Assembly: GCA_031415655.1 (NCBI GenBank)
Contig: JANOSD010000190.1
Coordinates: forward strand, 1-64,000
Origin: JAKOVR01 sp031415655
Lineage (GTDB): Bacteria; Actinomycetota; Acidimicrobiia; Acidimicrobiales; Acidimicrobilacustridaceae
Reading direction: 5' to 3'
Length of the DNA: 64,000 nucleotides
This document shows positions 34,956-44,608 of this stretch, in pieces. Both the position numbers and the translations under genes were made by a program. The notes beneath the pieces are model-generated. The model made no database searches and was not told where the DNA came from. It saw nothing but the letters and a program-made list of their open reading frames with translations. Position 1 is the stretch's first letter. The number at the start of each line of letters is the position of its first letter.

Positions 34956-37847
34956 ATGGACTTGATCTTGGGCACGGCACAGCTCGTCACGCGTTACGGC
35001 GCCATCGACCGTCGGTCGCGGGTGAGCACCCATCTCGAAGCTACCGAGGTGCTCAACGCCGCCGCCGCCGCAGGTTTCGCGGCGCTGGACACCGCCCCGG
35101 CCTATGGGCAGGCCGAGTCGGTCATCGGGTCGTCGAATTGGACCGGCGCGGTGTTCACCAAGATCGACGGGAACACCGATCCGGCAACCTCGGTGGCAGG
35201 GTCGGTGGAGCGGCTCAACAACAAACAAATAGCCGGACTGCTCTTGCATGACCCCTCGGCGTTGTTCGACGGGCGTACCGACGTGTTGGACGCTGCGGGT
35301 AAGGCCGCCGCCAGCGTCGGTGCTGTGCTCGGTGCATCGCTGTACACACATCTCCAGTTGGCCCGTGCGGCGAAGGACACCCGCATTCACCTGGTGCAGG
35401 TCCCTCTGCATCCACTGAGTCCACCGTCCATGCTTGATGACGTGGCGGAGGCGGGCGCCGCAGGGAAGGCGATTCACGCTCGATCTGTGCTTCTGCAGGG
35501 CCTCCTCGTCGCTGACCCTGCCACCCTCGCCGATCGGGCAGGACACCTCGCCCCCTATGTGCTTCGCTTCCAACAACTGGCGTTCGAGGCGACGCTCACG
35601 CCGCTCGCCCTGGCAATGGCGTGGGCCGGCTCACGGGACGGTGTTGCGGGGGTGGTGGTAGGGGCCGACCAGGTAGCCGACGTCGCCGAGTTGGCAGAAG
35701 CCGCACGCATCCATGTCGACCCTGCCGTTCTCGCCGAGGTCGACCGTCTTGCCCGGCCATCGTCGTTCGCCACCGACCCGCGTCGCTGGGAACAACGAGA
35801 TGGCGCACCTCGGCCGCCGTCCACGCCGCCGCCGGCCCGCGTCGTGGCCGTGGTGCAGGCGAGAACAGGGTCGGTCAGGCTCCCCGAGAAAGTCATCGCC
35901 GAGGTGCTCGGCCGACCGCTACTCGCCCATCTGCTCGACCGGCTGAACCGGGCGTCGAGAATCGACCGCATCATCGTGGCCCGCCCAGCTGAGATCAGAG
36001 ACGAAGTGCTCGACCCGATTGCGGAACAGGGTGGCGCCGACGTGGTCGCCGGTTCGGAAAGCGATGTACTCGATCGGTTCCACGCCGCCGCCGCCACCAC
36101 CTCGGCGGATATCGTCGTTCGGATCACCGCTGATTGCCCGCTCGTCGACCCCGGCGTTGTCGACGAAGTGGTCGGCGTTCTGATCGACGAAGACTGCTCG
36201 TTCGCCGCCACCTCCGAGCGCTACCCAGATGGTTTTGACGTTGAAGCAATGACCACAGACGCGCTCCATGCGGCATGGCGATCGGCCACCGATCGAAGTG
36301 ATCGAGAGCACGTAACGCCGTGGATTCGACGAGGCTCGATAGAACTTGTCGACCTCGACCTCGACGTCGACCGCGGCGACGTTCGGGTCACGGTCGATAC
36401 CCCCGACGACCTCACGGTCGTCACCAACGTCTTCACCCACTTCGGACACAATCGCATGATGCTCCAAGACGTCTGCGATCTCTTCGACACACAACCCGAC
36501 CTTTTCGAACACAACCGGGGATCGATCCGAAACGACGGGAGTCATCTCGGGACCGGGCAAAAGCTTTGGCAGCGCGCCCGCCGAGTGATACCCGGCGGCA
36601 ACATGCTCCTCTCGAAGCGCAGCGAGATGAACCTGCCGGGCCAGTGGCCCACCTACTTCTCCAAAGCTGCGGGCTGCACCGTATGGGACCTCGACGGCAA
36701 GCCGTATACCGACTGCGGACTCATGGGCGTCGGCACCAACATCCTTGGCTACGGCCATCCCGATGTCGACGCCGCCGTGCGCAACGTCATCAACACCGGC
36801 AATCTCAGCACGCTGAACTGCCCCGAGGAGGTGTGGCTGGCCGAACTACTCGTGGAGCTTCACCCCTGGTCGGACATGGCTCGCTTCACCCGGTCGGGCG
36901 GGGAGGCCTGCGCGGTCGCCGCTCGCATCGCGCGAGCAGCATCGGGCCGCGACACGATCGCCGTGTGCGGCTATCACGGCTGGCACGACTGGTACCTCGC
37001 AGCCAATCTGGCCGGCGACCAACTCGACCAACATCTTCTCCCAGGCCTTGAACCGGCCGGCGTACCGTCGGCCTTGGCCGGATCCGTTGCGCCGTTCAAC
37101 TACGGCGATCTTGACGCCCTTCGGCTCATCCTGGAGCGAGGCGACGTCGGCGTCGTCTATACCGAAGTCCAGCGCAGTGCCGCCCCGCCCCCGGGGTACC
37201 TCGAGGGCGTCCGCGAGATGGCCACTGCACACGGCGCGGTGTTGGTGTTTGACGAGTGCACCTCGGGCTTTCGGAAGGTGCTCGGCGGGCACCACCTCAC
37301 GTTGGGAGTGGAACCAGACCTCGCGGTGTTCGGCAAGACGCTCGGAAACGGCTACGCAATCAACGCCATCATCGGACGCCGCGAGGTGATGGAACACGCA
37401 CAAGACACGTTCATCTCGAGCACCTTTTGGACCGAACGGATCGGGCCGGCGGCGGCCCTCGCATCGCTGCGGGCAATGGGTGACGAGGCGGCACCGCAAC
37501 GGGTGGATCAGATCGGGGCCAGCGTGAAGGCCGGGTGGATCGACCTCGCCTCCCACGCTGGACTGACTCTTGAGGTTGCCGGACTCGACGCCCTTGCGTC
37601 CTTTGCCGTTGTCGGCCGCGACGCCCTCATCGTCAAGTCCTACCTGACGCAGACACTGCTCGACGCCGGGTACCTCGGTGGCACCTTGCTCTACGCCTCC
37701 ATTGCCCATACCCCCGAGGTGATCGAGCCCTACCTCCAGGTGTTGGGTGGCGCTTTTCGTACTATCGCCGATGTCGACTCCGACGCCGAGTTGGCGCTGT
37801 TGCTGCGGGGTCCCGTGTGTCACGGCACCTTCGCCCGACTGGCATGA
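34956..37847 (+). CDS. three-domain fusion: aldo/keto reductase, CMP-sugar synthetase (PseF-like), class III aminotransferase
   Basis: 963 aa, ATG preceded by GAGGAG. Residues 1-266 are an aldo/keto reductase with all tetrad residues visible: D45, Y50 (DTAPAYGQAE), K69 (VFTKIDG) and H98 (LLLHDP). A Pro-rich linker (268-294) leads to a cytidylyltransferase of the SpsF/NeuA/PseF group (295-525), with VQARTGSVRLPEKVI and RITADCPLVDP. Residues 530-963 are a GSA-aminomutase-like aminotransferase with VFDECTSGFR (D766) and the PLP lysine K794 in FGKTLGNGYA. The middle domain would activate pseudaminic-type acid with CTP. The outer two form an oxidise-and-aminate pair, with substrate unproven. These parts are normally separate genes. 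It heads the rightward operon; the next start is 136 bp on. Confidence 0.88.
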   Translation: MDLILGTAQLVTRYGAIDRRSRVSTHLEATEVLNAAAAAGFAALDTAPAYGQAESVIGSSNWTGAVFTKIDGNTDPATSVAGSVERLNNKQIAGLLLHDPSALFDGRTDVLDAAGKAAASVGAVLGASLYTHLQLARAAKDTRIHLVQVPLHPLSPPSMLDDVAEAGAAGKAIHARSVLLQGLLVADPATLADRAGHLAPYVLRFQQLAFEATLTPLALAMAWAGSRDGVAGVVVGADQVADVAELAEAARIHVDPAVLAEVDRLARPSSFATDPRRWEQRDGAPRPPSTPPPARVVAVVQARTGSVRLPEKVIAEVLGRPLLAHLLDRLNRASRIDRIIVARPAEIRDEVLDPIAEQGGADVVAGSESDVLDRFHAAAATTSADIVVRITADCPLVDPGVVDEVVGVLIDEDCSFAATSERYPDGFDVEAMTTDALHAAWRSATDRSDREHVTPWIRRGSIELVDLDLDVDRGDVRVTVDTPDDLTVVTNVFTHFGHNRMMLQDVCDLFDTQPDLFEHNRGSIRNDGSHLGTGQKLWQRARRVIPGGNMLLSKRSEMNLPGQWPTYFSKAAGCTVWDLDGKPYTDCGLMGVGTNILGYGHPDVDAAVRNVINTGNLSTLNCPEEVWLAELLVELHPWSDMARFTRSGGEACAVAARIARAASGRDTIAVCGYHGWHDWYLAANLAGDQLDQHLLPGLEPAGVPSALAGSVAPFNYGDLDALRLILERGDVGVVYTEVQRSAAPPPGYLEGVREMATAHGAVLVFDECTSGFRKVLGGHHLTLGVEPDLAVFGKTLGNGYAINAIIGRREVMEHAQDTFISSTFWTERIGPAAALASLRAMGDEAAPQRVDQIGASVKAGWIDLASHAGLTLEVAGLDALASFAVVGRDALIVKSYLTQTLLDAGYLGGTLLYASIAHTPEVIEPYLQVLGGAFRTIADVDSDAELALLLRGPVCHGTFARLA

Positions 37848-37983
37848 GAAGTTTCCGATTGCTGAGCGGGCGCACGGGATCGACGGCGTGACGCAACCGA
37901 CGGCAGGCAGCGAAGGTGGGCAGGCGCTCCACGTGTTGGCGGAGGCCAAGGGAAGGGGTGGCATCGTTGTCACCGGGCCCCGC

Positions 37984-38478
37984 ATGGAACTTCGAGTGCT
38001 GCAAACGAACGCAGTGTCCACTGCGTACGTCGCGTGGCTCAACGACCCGGAGGTCAACCGATTTCTGGAGTGCCGATTCGTGCACCAAACAACGGACTCC
38101 GTCCGTGCGTTTGTGGCCTCAACGCTCGCTGCCCCGAACTCGCTACCGCTCGCCATCACGGTGGGGACCTCACACATCGGAAACATCAAACTCGGGCCGA
38201 TCGACCCCAATCACGGAAGCGGGGAAGTCGGACTGCTCATCGGCGAGCGAAGCCATTGGGGGCAGGGATTCGCCACCGAGGCCATCGACACGCTGGCCGC
38301 TTGGGCGTTCGACACGGTCGGCCTCGCCAAGCTCACCGCTGGTGCCTACGCCAGCAATGAGGGTTCCATTCGAGCGTTCGCAAGGGCCGGGTTCTCCACC
38401 GAAGGCCGGCGTACCGCGCAGTTCGCCTTGGGCGACCAACGCGAGGACCTGATCCTTCTCGGCAAAGTGAGCTCGTGA
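37984..38478 (+). CDS. GNAT-family N-acetyltransferase (PseH-like or accessory)
   Basis: 164 aa from the ATG at 37984. A GTG at 37888 in the same frame would add 32 residues with no family match. Typical of RimJ/RimL-type acetyltransferases in nonulosonic-acid loci: AVSTAYVAWLNDPEVNRFLE, then EVGLLIGERSHWGQGFATEA, where GQGFA is the acetyl-CoA pyrophosphate loop, and LTAGAYASNEGSIRAFARAG. Its stop overlaps the next start by 4 bp. As the next gene also ends in a GNAT domain, the operon has two acetyltransferases where the classical pathway needs one. Either could be the PseH activity; the other might act on an extra amino group. Confidence 0.83.
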   Translation: MELRVLQTNAVSTAYVAWLNDPEVNRFLECRFVHQTTDSVRAFVASTLAAPNSLPLAITVGTSHIGNIKLGPIDPNHGSGEVGLLIGERSHWGQGFATEAIDTLAAWAFDTVGLAKLTAGAYASNEGSIRAFARAGFSTEGRRTAQFALGDQREDLILLGKVSS

Positions 38479-39941
38479 GCGCATCCCGGCCGCTCACCAC
38501 CCCGACCCTCGTGGCCCGGTGCGACGCGAGGCCAGGGGTGGGTTGGGGTCACCTGGCACGCAGCCAGGCGCTCTGCGAGGCATGGGTCCGGGCGGGGGGG
38601 CGCGCCGTGATCGCCACTGACCGGTTGCTGCCGCTTTGGCAAGGCCGTGCAGACCGGGCGGGGGTAGAAACGGTGCTCGTTCCCGACGCGAACCTGTTTC
38701 CGGTGGAGACGCTCGGGTCCCCGGATTGGCTGGTTCTGGACGGCTACGGATTCGGGATTGCCGCACAGGAGCTCGGCCGTCAGCAGGCGAAGCGGGTCGC
38801 GGTCATCGACGACTACGGAATCCTCGATTGCCACTTCGCCGACCTCGTCATCGACCAGAACGCGGGTAGTTCGAACGCGAACTACCCGAACACGCTGCCA
38901 ACAACCCGATTGCTCCTCGGGCCTTCACACGCACTTCTACGAAACGAGTTTCACCAAGCACGAATTGCGCGAGAACTGGGAGAACCAAGCGGACCGGCAG
39001 GCCAAACAACGTTGCTGGTCAGCCTCGGAGGAGAGCCGACGTCCGTGCTCGCCCGCCAATACTCGACACTGATCGCCAACGTGCCCTCGCCATGGCAAGT
39101 GTCCGGATTGACAATGGTCGACGACGTGCCGGCCACGATGCTCGCGGCCCATGCCGCCCTGTCCGCGGCGGGGACGACCGTGTGGGAACTCGCCTGCCTG
39201 GGCCGGCCTATGGCGCTGGTGGCGGTCGCACCCAACCAGGAGCCGGTCGCTCGGGCCATGCAGAACCTCGGCGCGGCCATGGTTCTCGATCCTCCGCCAC
39301 GCCTGGACTCCGGTGCCAACGTGGCTCGCCTCCGATCCCTTCTTCTCGACGCCGACGTTCGCGCCACCCTCTCCACCCGCGCCTCGGAACTCGTGGACGG
39401 CCAAGGCGCCGCAAGGGTCACGGCGGCGCTACGTGCGGCCATGCTCGAAGTCCGACCCGTTCAGCCGGATGAAGGTGAACTGCTGCTGGCATGGGCCAAC
39501 GATCCTGCGGTGCGGGCTGCGTCGTGGTCGACGGCGCCGATCCCCCGCGCCGACCACCTGCGTTGGCTGGAACGGCGCCACGCGGACCCGCGGACGATTC
39601 CGTACCTGGCGTTGACAAGCGGCACTGCGATCGGGCAGATCCGCTTCGACGTCACCACCGAAGCAGAGATCGGGTTCTCGGTAGCCGAGGAGTACCGAGG
39701 CCACGGGTTCGGCCCTGCCTTGCTGATCGCCGGCGTGCAGCAATTCCGGCACGACCACGACCCCGATCGACTCCTTGCGATCACGGCGTGGGTGAAAGCC
39801 GGCAATCCCGCATCCGCTCAGGCTTTTCTTATCGCCGGTTTCCGCGAGACGACAGCCAATGCGGGGGCCAGGCCCAGTCCCCCTCAACCGGGGGCAAGGC
39901 GGTTCGAGTGGGCCGGGCCACCGACGGCCGAAGCCCGGTAG
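38475..39941 (+). CDS. fusion of PseG-like UDP-sugar hydrolase and PseH-like acetyltransferase
   Basis: 488 aa. Residues 1-322 match PseG (UDP-2,4-diacetamido-2,4,6-trideoxy-altropyranose hydrolase), a GT-B relative of MurG. The catalytic-histidine loop is GVGWGHLARSQAL (H26), followed by LVLDGYGFGI, RVAVIDDYGILDC and DLVIDQNAG, then LLVSLGGEPTS, and a late SAAGTTVWELACLGRPMALV for the nucleotide lobe. Residues 325-465 form a GNAT fold with VRPVQPDEGELLLAWANDP, FSVAEEYRGHGFGPALL (the acetyl-CoA loop) and KAGNPASAQAFLIAGF. In other bacteria PseG and PseH are usually separate, though fusions are known. Start GTG at 38475, coupled to the upstream gene. Confidence 0.85.
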   Translation: MSASRPLTTPTLVARCDARPGVGWGHLARSQALCEAWVRAGGRAVIATDRLLPLWQGRADRAGVETVLVPDANLFPVETLGSPDWLVLDGYGFGIAAQELGRQQAKRVAVIDDYGILDCHFADLVIDQNAGSSNANYPNTLPTTRLLLGPSHALLRNEFHQARIARELGEPSGPAGQTTLLVSLGGEPTSVLARQYSTLIANVPSPWQVSGLTMVDDVPATMLAAHAALSAAGTTVWELACLGRPMALVAVAPNQEPVARAMQNLGAAMVLDPPPRLDSGANVARLRSLLLDADVRATLSTRASELVDGQGAARVTAALRAAMLEVRPVQPDEGELLLAWANDPAVRAASWSTAPIPRADHLRWLERRHADPRTIPYLALTSGTAIGQIRFDVTTEAEIGFSVAEEYRGHGFGPALLIAGVQQFRHDHDPDRLLAITAWVKAGNPASAQAFLIAGFRETTANAGARPSPPQPGARRFEWAGPPTAEAR

Positions 39942-39987
39942 GAGCGTCGCCCACCTCGCGACCCCAAGGTAGGCTCGACAGGCCACC

Positions 39988-41055
39988 ATGACTGTCTCGA
40001 CCGTTTCCATCGCCGGGCGCCAAATCGCCACGGGAGAACCTTGTTTCGTCATCGCCGAGATCTCGGCGAACCACGGCCACAGTCTCGATCACACGCGCCG
40101 ATTGATCGATCTCGCAGTAGAGGCTGGCGCCGACGCCGTCAAGATCCAGACCTACACCGCCGATTCACTCACGCTGGACTCTGACGCCGAGCCATTCATC
40201 GTGCGCAACACCGGTCTTTGGGACGGACGCAGGCTTCACGAGTTGTATTCCGAGGCCGCCACCCCGTGGGAGTGGACTGGGCCACTCTTCGAACATGCTG
40301 CGTCCGTCGGGATCCCGCTCTTTTCCACGCCGTTCGACCGCGCCGCCGTCGACTTCCTCGAAGACTTCGACCCTCCCGCCTACAAGGTGGCCTCGTTCGA
40401 ACTGGTCGATGTCGCCCTGCTCGAAGTGGTAGGTCAGACCCGGCGACCGGTGATCCTTTCCACCGGCATGGCCACCCGCGCCGAGATCGACCTTGCGGTC
40501 CTCACCCTCACGCAGGCCGGAACCACCGAACTGGTCCTGCTCCGTTGCAATAGCTCCTATCCGGCACCGTCAGAGGAGATGGATCTCATCACCATCCCGG
40601 ACATGGCCACCACATGGAACGTACCGATCGGCTTGTCGGACCACACGCTCACGACCACCGCCGCGATCGTGGCGGTGTCGCTTGGCGCCTGCGTGCTCGA
40701 AAAGCACTTCACCGACTCCCGGGATCGACCGGGGCCAGACTCAGCATTCTCGCTCGAGCCCCAGGAGTTGGCAACCACGATTGACGCCGTTCGTCAGGCG
40801 CATCTCACCGTCGGAACTCTTCGGTACGGCCCCTCCCCGTCCGAATCGGCGAGCCTACGATTCCGCCGCTCGCTCTTCGTCGTAGCCGACGTCGAGCCCG
40901 GCGAGATGTTCACCTCGGAGAACGTGCGCAGCGTTCGACCCTCGGATGGCCTTCCCCCTCGCCTGATGCCCGAAGTGATGGGCCGCCGAGCTTCCCGTCG
41001 TATCGCCGCCGGAACGCCGCTCTCACTCGACCTGCTGGCCGAAGGCGAACCGTAG
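39988..41055 (+). CDS. pseI: pseudaminic acid synthase
   Basis: PseI condenses the 6-deoxy diacetamido sugar with phosphoenolpyruvate to give pseudaminic acid. 355 aa. The NeuB-type barrel is visible: AEISANHGHSLDHTRRLIDL, VKIQTYTADSLTLDS, the subfamily-specific GLWDGRRLHELYSEAATPWEW that separates PseI from NeuB and LegI, FSTPFDRAAVDFLE, PAYKVASFELVDVALL, STGMA, LLRCNSSYPAP, GLSDHT and EKHFTDSRDRPGPDSAFS. A C-terminal SAF (antifreeze-like) domain, about 285-350, closes the active site. It ends 16 bp before the convergent pseC. The subfamily motif makes pseudaminic, rather than legionaminic or sialic, acid the best reading of this locus. Confidence 0.93.
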   Translation: MTVSTVSIAGRQIATGEPCFVIAEISANHGHSLDHTRRLIDLAVEAGADAVKIQTYTADSLTLDSDAEPFIVRNTGLWDGRRLHELYSEAATPWEWTGPLFEHAASVGIPLFSTPFDRAAVDFLEDFDPPAYKVASFELVDVALLEVVGQTRRPVILSTGMATRAEIDLAVLTLTQAGTTELVLLRCNSSYPAPSEEMDLITIPDMATTWNVPIGLSDHTLTTTAAIVAVSLGACVLEKHFTDSRDRPGPDSAFSLEPQELATTIDAVRQAHLTVGTLRYGPSPSESASLRFRRSLFVVADVEPGEMFTSENVRSVRPSDGLPPRLMPEVMGRRASRRIAAGTPLSLDLLAEGEP

Positions 41056-41071
41056 CGGCTTCCTCCTTCGA

Positions 41072-42193
41072 TCAGGCCCCGTGGCTTGCCGCGCTGCTGA
41101 GCACGTCCGTCAGCACCCCGACCACCTCGTCCTGCTCCTCGTTGGTGAGCGCCGGAAACATCGGGAGTGACACCAAACCTCCGTAGACCCTCTCCGTGAC
41201 CGGGTATCGCGTCGACCAAGCGGCCGTTTCGCTTCCACTTCGGTAGGCACCAAAACGATAGGTCGGAACGTAGTGGACCTGGACGCCGACACCCCGATCC
41301 CGGAGTTCCTGAAACACCTGATCGCGCTGGAGAACCTGGATCGGGAAGAGGTGCCGCCCATGGACGAAACCCGGCCCGGGTTCTGGCGGCAACGTGACGG
41401 GCAGGGGGGCAAGAAGATGGCGGTATCGGTCGGCCAGTTCGTTGCGTCGGCTCACAAATCGGTCGAGTTTGCTCAGCTGTGATGTGCCGAGCGCGGCTTG
41501 GATGTCGGTGAGTCGGTAGTTGAAACCCAGTGTCGGGATGTCGTAGGCCCACGGCCCTTCGTCGGGCGTCGGCGTGATGCCGTGGTGCCGAAAACGTCGA
41601 AGCCGCTCGGCAAGGTCGTCGTCGTTCGTCGTGACCGCGCCCCCTTCACCGGTCGTGACGGTCTTTACGGGATGGAACGAGAAACAGGTCATGTCGCTGT
41701 GAGCGCATGAACCCACCGGGCCATCCGGTGTTGCCGCACCAATCGCGTGGGCGGCGTCCTCGATAACTACTCGAGGACGACGCCCGGATCGTTCGAGTTC
41801 GCCGAGGGCCATGGGAAGCCCGGCGTAGTGGACTGCCACGACCCCGTCGAGACCAGCCGGAAGGAGTGTGAGGTCAAGGTTCAAGGTGTGCTCGTCGATG
41901 TCGACGAATTCCACCTCGGCCCCGACATACCGTGGGGCGTTGGCACTGGCGGCGAAGCTCAGTGGCGACGTCGCGACTCGCTGTCCCTTGCTGAGGCCAG
42001 CAGCGGCACACGCCGCATGCAACGCTGCTGTGCCGTTGGCGAAGGCAACGGCATGGCGCGCCTGCGTCCGGTCGGCCAGTGCCGCCTCGAACTCGGCTAC
42101 GAACGGTCCCTGGGTGAGCCAGTCGCCTTTCAACACTGCGACTACAGCGGCGATGTCGTCGTCGTCGATCGACTGGCGCCCGTAGGGGATCAT
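41072..42193 (-). CDS. pseC: UDP-4-amino-4,6-dideoxy-N-acetyl-altrosamine transaminase
   Basis: PseC transfers an amino group from glutamate to the 4-keto sugar made by PseB. 373 aa from the ATG at 42191-42193, which overlaps the pseB stop by 4 bp. It is a DegT/DnrJ/EryC1 aminotransferase: MIPYGRQSIDDDDIAAVVAV, AVAFANGTAALHAACAAAGL, TSPLSFAASANAPRYVGAEV and VIEDAAHAIGA, with the PLP lysine in CFSFHPVKTVTTGEGGAV. TLGFNYRLTDIQAALG and the late VQVHYVPTYRF follow. The first motifs match the PseC group more closely than ArnB or PglE. It is convergent with pseI. It forms a leftward operon with pseB. Confidence 0.93.
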   Translation of the reverse strand: MIPYGRQSIDDDDIAAVVAVLKGDWLTQGPFVAEFEAALADRTQARHAVAFANGTAALHAACAAAGLSKGQRVATSPLSFAASANAPRYVGAEVEFVDIDEHTLNLDLTLLPAGLDGVVAVHYAGLPMALGELERSGRRPRVVIEDAAHAIGAATPDGPVGSCAHSDMTCFSFHPVKTVTTGEGGAVTTNDDDLAERLRRFRHHGITPTPDEGPWAYDIPTLGFNYRLTDIQAALGTSQLSKLDRFVSRRNELADRYRHLLAPLPVTLPPEPGPGFVHGRHLFPIQVLQRDQVFQELRDRGVGVQVHYVPTYRFGAYRSGSETAAWSTRYPVTERVYGGLVSLPMFPALTNEEQDEVVGVLTDVLSSAASHGA

Positions 42194-43158
42194 CCGATCA
42201 GGGAGCGCAACTCGGGCACGGTAAGCCACCAGTCGTTACTGTCGGACGAATAGGAAAACCCTTCATCCAGTGGCTTCCCCTCCATCCATGCCGGTTGGTC
42301 GACCCACCACGGGTGCTCGGGCAACACCACGAAATACTCCCCAACATCAACGGTGTGGTGACTTTCGTCGACCGTAAGCATTGCTTCGTGAAGCTTCTCT
42401 CCCGGTCGGATCCCGATGACATCGATTTCAGCATCGGGAGCCATCGCCGCCGCGAGGTCGGTCACTTTCATGCTGGGCAACTTGGGTACGAAGATCTCGC
42501 CGCCGGTGGCGTTGGTCAGCGCGAACAGAACGACGTCGACCGCCTGGGACAAAGCGATCCAGAAGCGGGTCATTCGTGGGTCGGTGATCGTGATTCGACC
42601 GGTCGCGGCCTGTTCCCGGAATAGCGGTACGACCGAGCCCCGCGAGCCGACGACGTTGCCGTACCGGACACAGGCCAGTCGGGTGGGTCCCGCTCCGGCA
42701 TAGGCATTGCCCTGCACGATGGTCTTTTCCATGCAGAGCTTGGTGGCGCCATACAGATTTACCGGGTTGACCGCCTTGTCGGTAGACAGCGCGATCACCC
42801 GTTCCACGCCTGCCGTAGTCGCGGCGTCGACCAGGTTTTGCGCACCGATCACGTTGGTGGCGACGGCCTCAGAGGGGTTGTATTCGCAAGCGGGCACCTG
42901 CTTCATCGCCGCGGCGTGGATAACGACGTCGACGCCCTGACAGGCTCTGATCAAACGGTCGCGGTCACGGATGTCGCCGATGAAGTAGCGCATCCCGTCG
43001 TCACCGAAACGTTTGTGGAGTTCGCTCTGCTTGAGTTCGTCCCGGGAAAACACTCGAATCGTGAGCCCAGAGAAACGCTGGCGGACGTGGTCGATGAACG
43101 CTGTTCCGAAGGAGCCAGTGCCACCGGTAAGCAGAAGGGTCTTGTTTTCGAGGTCCAT
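42190..43158 (-). CDS. pseB: UDP-N-acetylglucosamine 4,6-dehydratase (inverting)
   Basis: PseB starts pseudaminic acid synthesis by converting UDP-GlcNAc to UDP-2-acetamido-2,6-dideoxy-arabino-hexos-4-ulose. 322 aa, a normal length for the soluble single-domain enzyme. Visible: the NADP loop LLTGGTGSFGTAFIDH, VFSRDELKQSEL, YFIGDIRDRDRL, AAMKQVPACEYNPSEAVATN and the catalytic STDKAVNPVNLYGATK, whose Thr/Asp/Lys and Tyr positions match PseB, then RYGNVVGSRGSVVPLF and ITDPRMTRFWI. This combination separates it from long-chain PglF-type dehydratases. The start ATG follows a 122-bp gap after recR's 3' end. Confidence 0.94.
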   Translation of the reverse strand: MDLENKTLLLTGGTGSFGTAFIDHVRQRFSGLTIRVFSRDELKQSELHKRFGDDGMRYFIGDIRDRDRLIRACQGVDVVIHAAAMKQVPACEYNPSEAVATNVIGAQNLVDAATTAGVERVIALSTDKAVNPVNLYGATKLCMEKTIVQGNAYAGAGPTRLACVRYGNVVGSRGSVVPLFREQAATGRITITDPRMTRFWIALSQAVDVVLFALTNATGGEIFVPKLPSMKVTDLAAAMAPDAEIDVIGIRPGEKLHEAMLTVDESHHTVDVGEYFVVLPEHPWWVDQPAWMEGKPLDEGFSYSSDSNDWWLTVPELRSLIG

Positions 43159-43279
43159 GACGCGCTTTCGGTCGCAGCGGGCGCCCGAGGATAGTCGGCT
43201 TCGGCACCTAGGCGGTATCTCGGGGCCGGAGCCTCACCGGGTGCCCACCCCGCCTAACCGGCACCGATTGACCCAGGGG

Positions 43280-43884
43280 TCAGCTGCCGTCGACGTCCCG
43301 GCGGCCTTCGAGGGCTCGGCCCAGAGTGAGCTCGTCGGCGTACTCCAAGTCTCCACCGACGGGGAGGCCACTGGCGATCCGGGTGACCCGCACCCCGAGG
43401 GGCTTGAGCAGCCGACCGAGGTACATCGCGGTGGCTTCCCCCTCAATGTTGGGGTTGGTGCACAGGATTACTTCTTCTACGCCTTCGGGTTCGAGCCGGA
43501 CGAGCAACTCTTTCACCTTCAACTGGTCCGGGCCGATTCCGTCCATCGGGCTGATCGCCCCCTGCAAAACATGGAACCGTCCGGAGTATTCGCCGGTGCG
43601 TTCCACCGCGATGATGTCTCGGGGTTCCTCCACGACACACAACATCTTCGGGTCGCGTCGGGGGTCGGTGCAGAAACTGCACTCGGGCGCATCACTCACG
43701 TTGAAACACCTCTGACAAAAAGCAATGCGGTCCTTCACGATCGTGATCGCGTCAGCCAGCCGCACCGCGTCCTCACGGGTGAGCTTGAGCAGGTGAAAAG
43801 CAATCCGTTGGGCCGACTTCGGGCCGATCCCGGGGAGCCGTCCGAGTTCGTCAATGAGATCCTGAACCGGTGGGGCGTAGCCGC

Positions 43885-43888
<4 letters not shown>
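43280..43888 (-). CDS. recR: recombination mediator RecR
   Basis: RecR works with RecO (and RecF) to load RecA at gaps in repair. 202 aa. The N-terminal helix-hairpin-helix is QDLIDELGRLPGIGPKSAQR. The zinc-finger cysteines are in CQRCFNVSDAPECSFC, followed by a Toprim domain (CVVEEPRDIIAVERTGEYSG) and its late acidic segment TNPNIEGEATAMYLGR. A C-terminal Walker-B-like stretch is GLPVGGDLEYADELTL. The ybaB stop overlaps the recR start by 4 bp. dnaX-ybaB-recR is a widely conserved order. Confidence 0.96.
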
Positions 43889-44511
<623 letters not shown>

Positions 44512-44608
44512 GGGAAGCCTCAGAGAAAATGGGTGGGAGTAGGAGTGTGGGTGCGCAGAAGTCGGGGTGACAATGGGCGGGGTGAGACGGTCGGACAGGG
44601 TGAAACAG

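Noticed and set aside
36846..38210. A 454-codon minus-strand frame opposite the aminotransferase domain and GNAT gene
   Set aside because: The + strand carries clear PLP and acetyl-CoA motifs; the antisense product has none.
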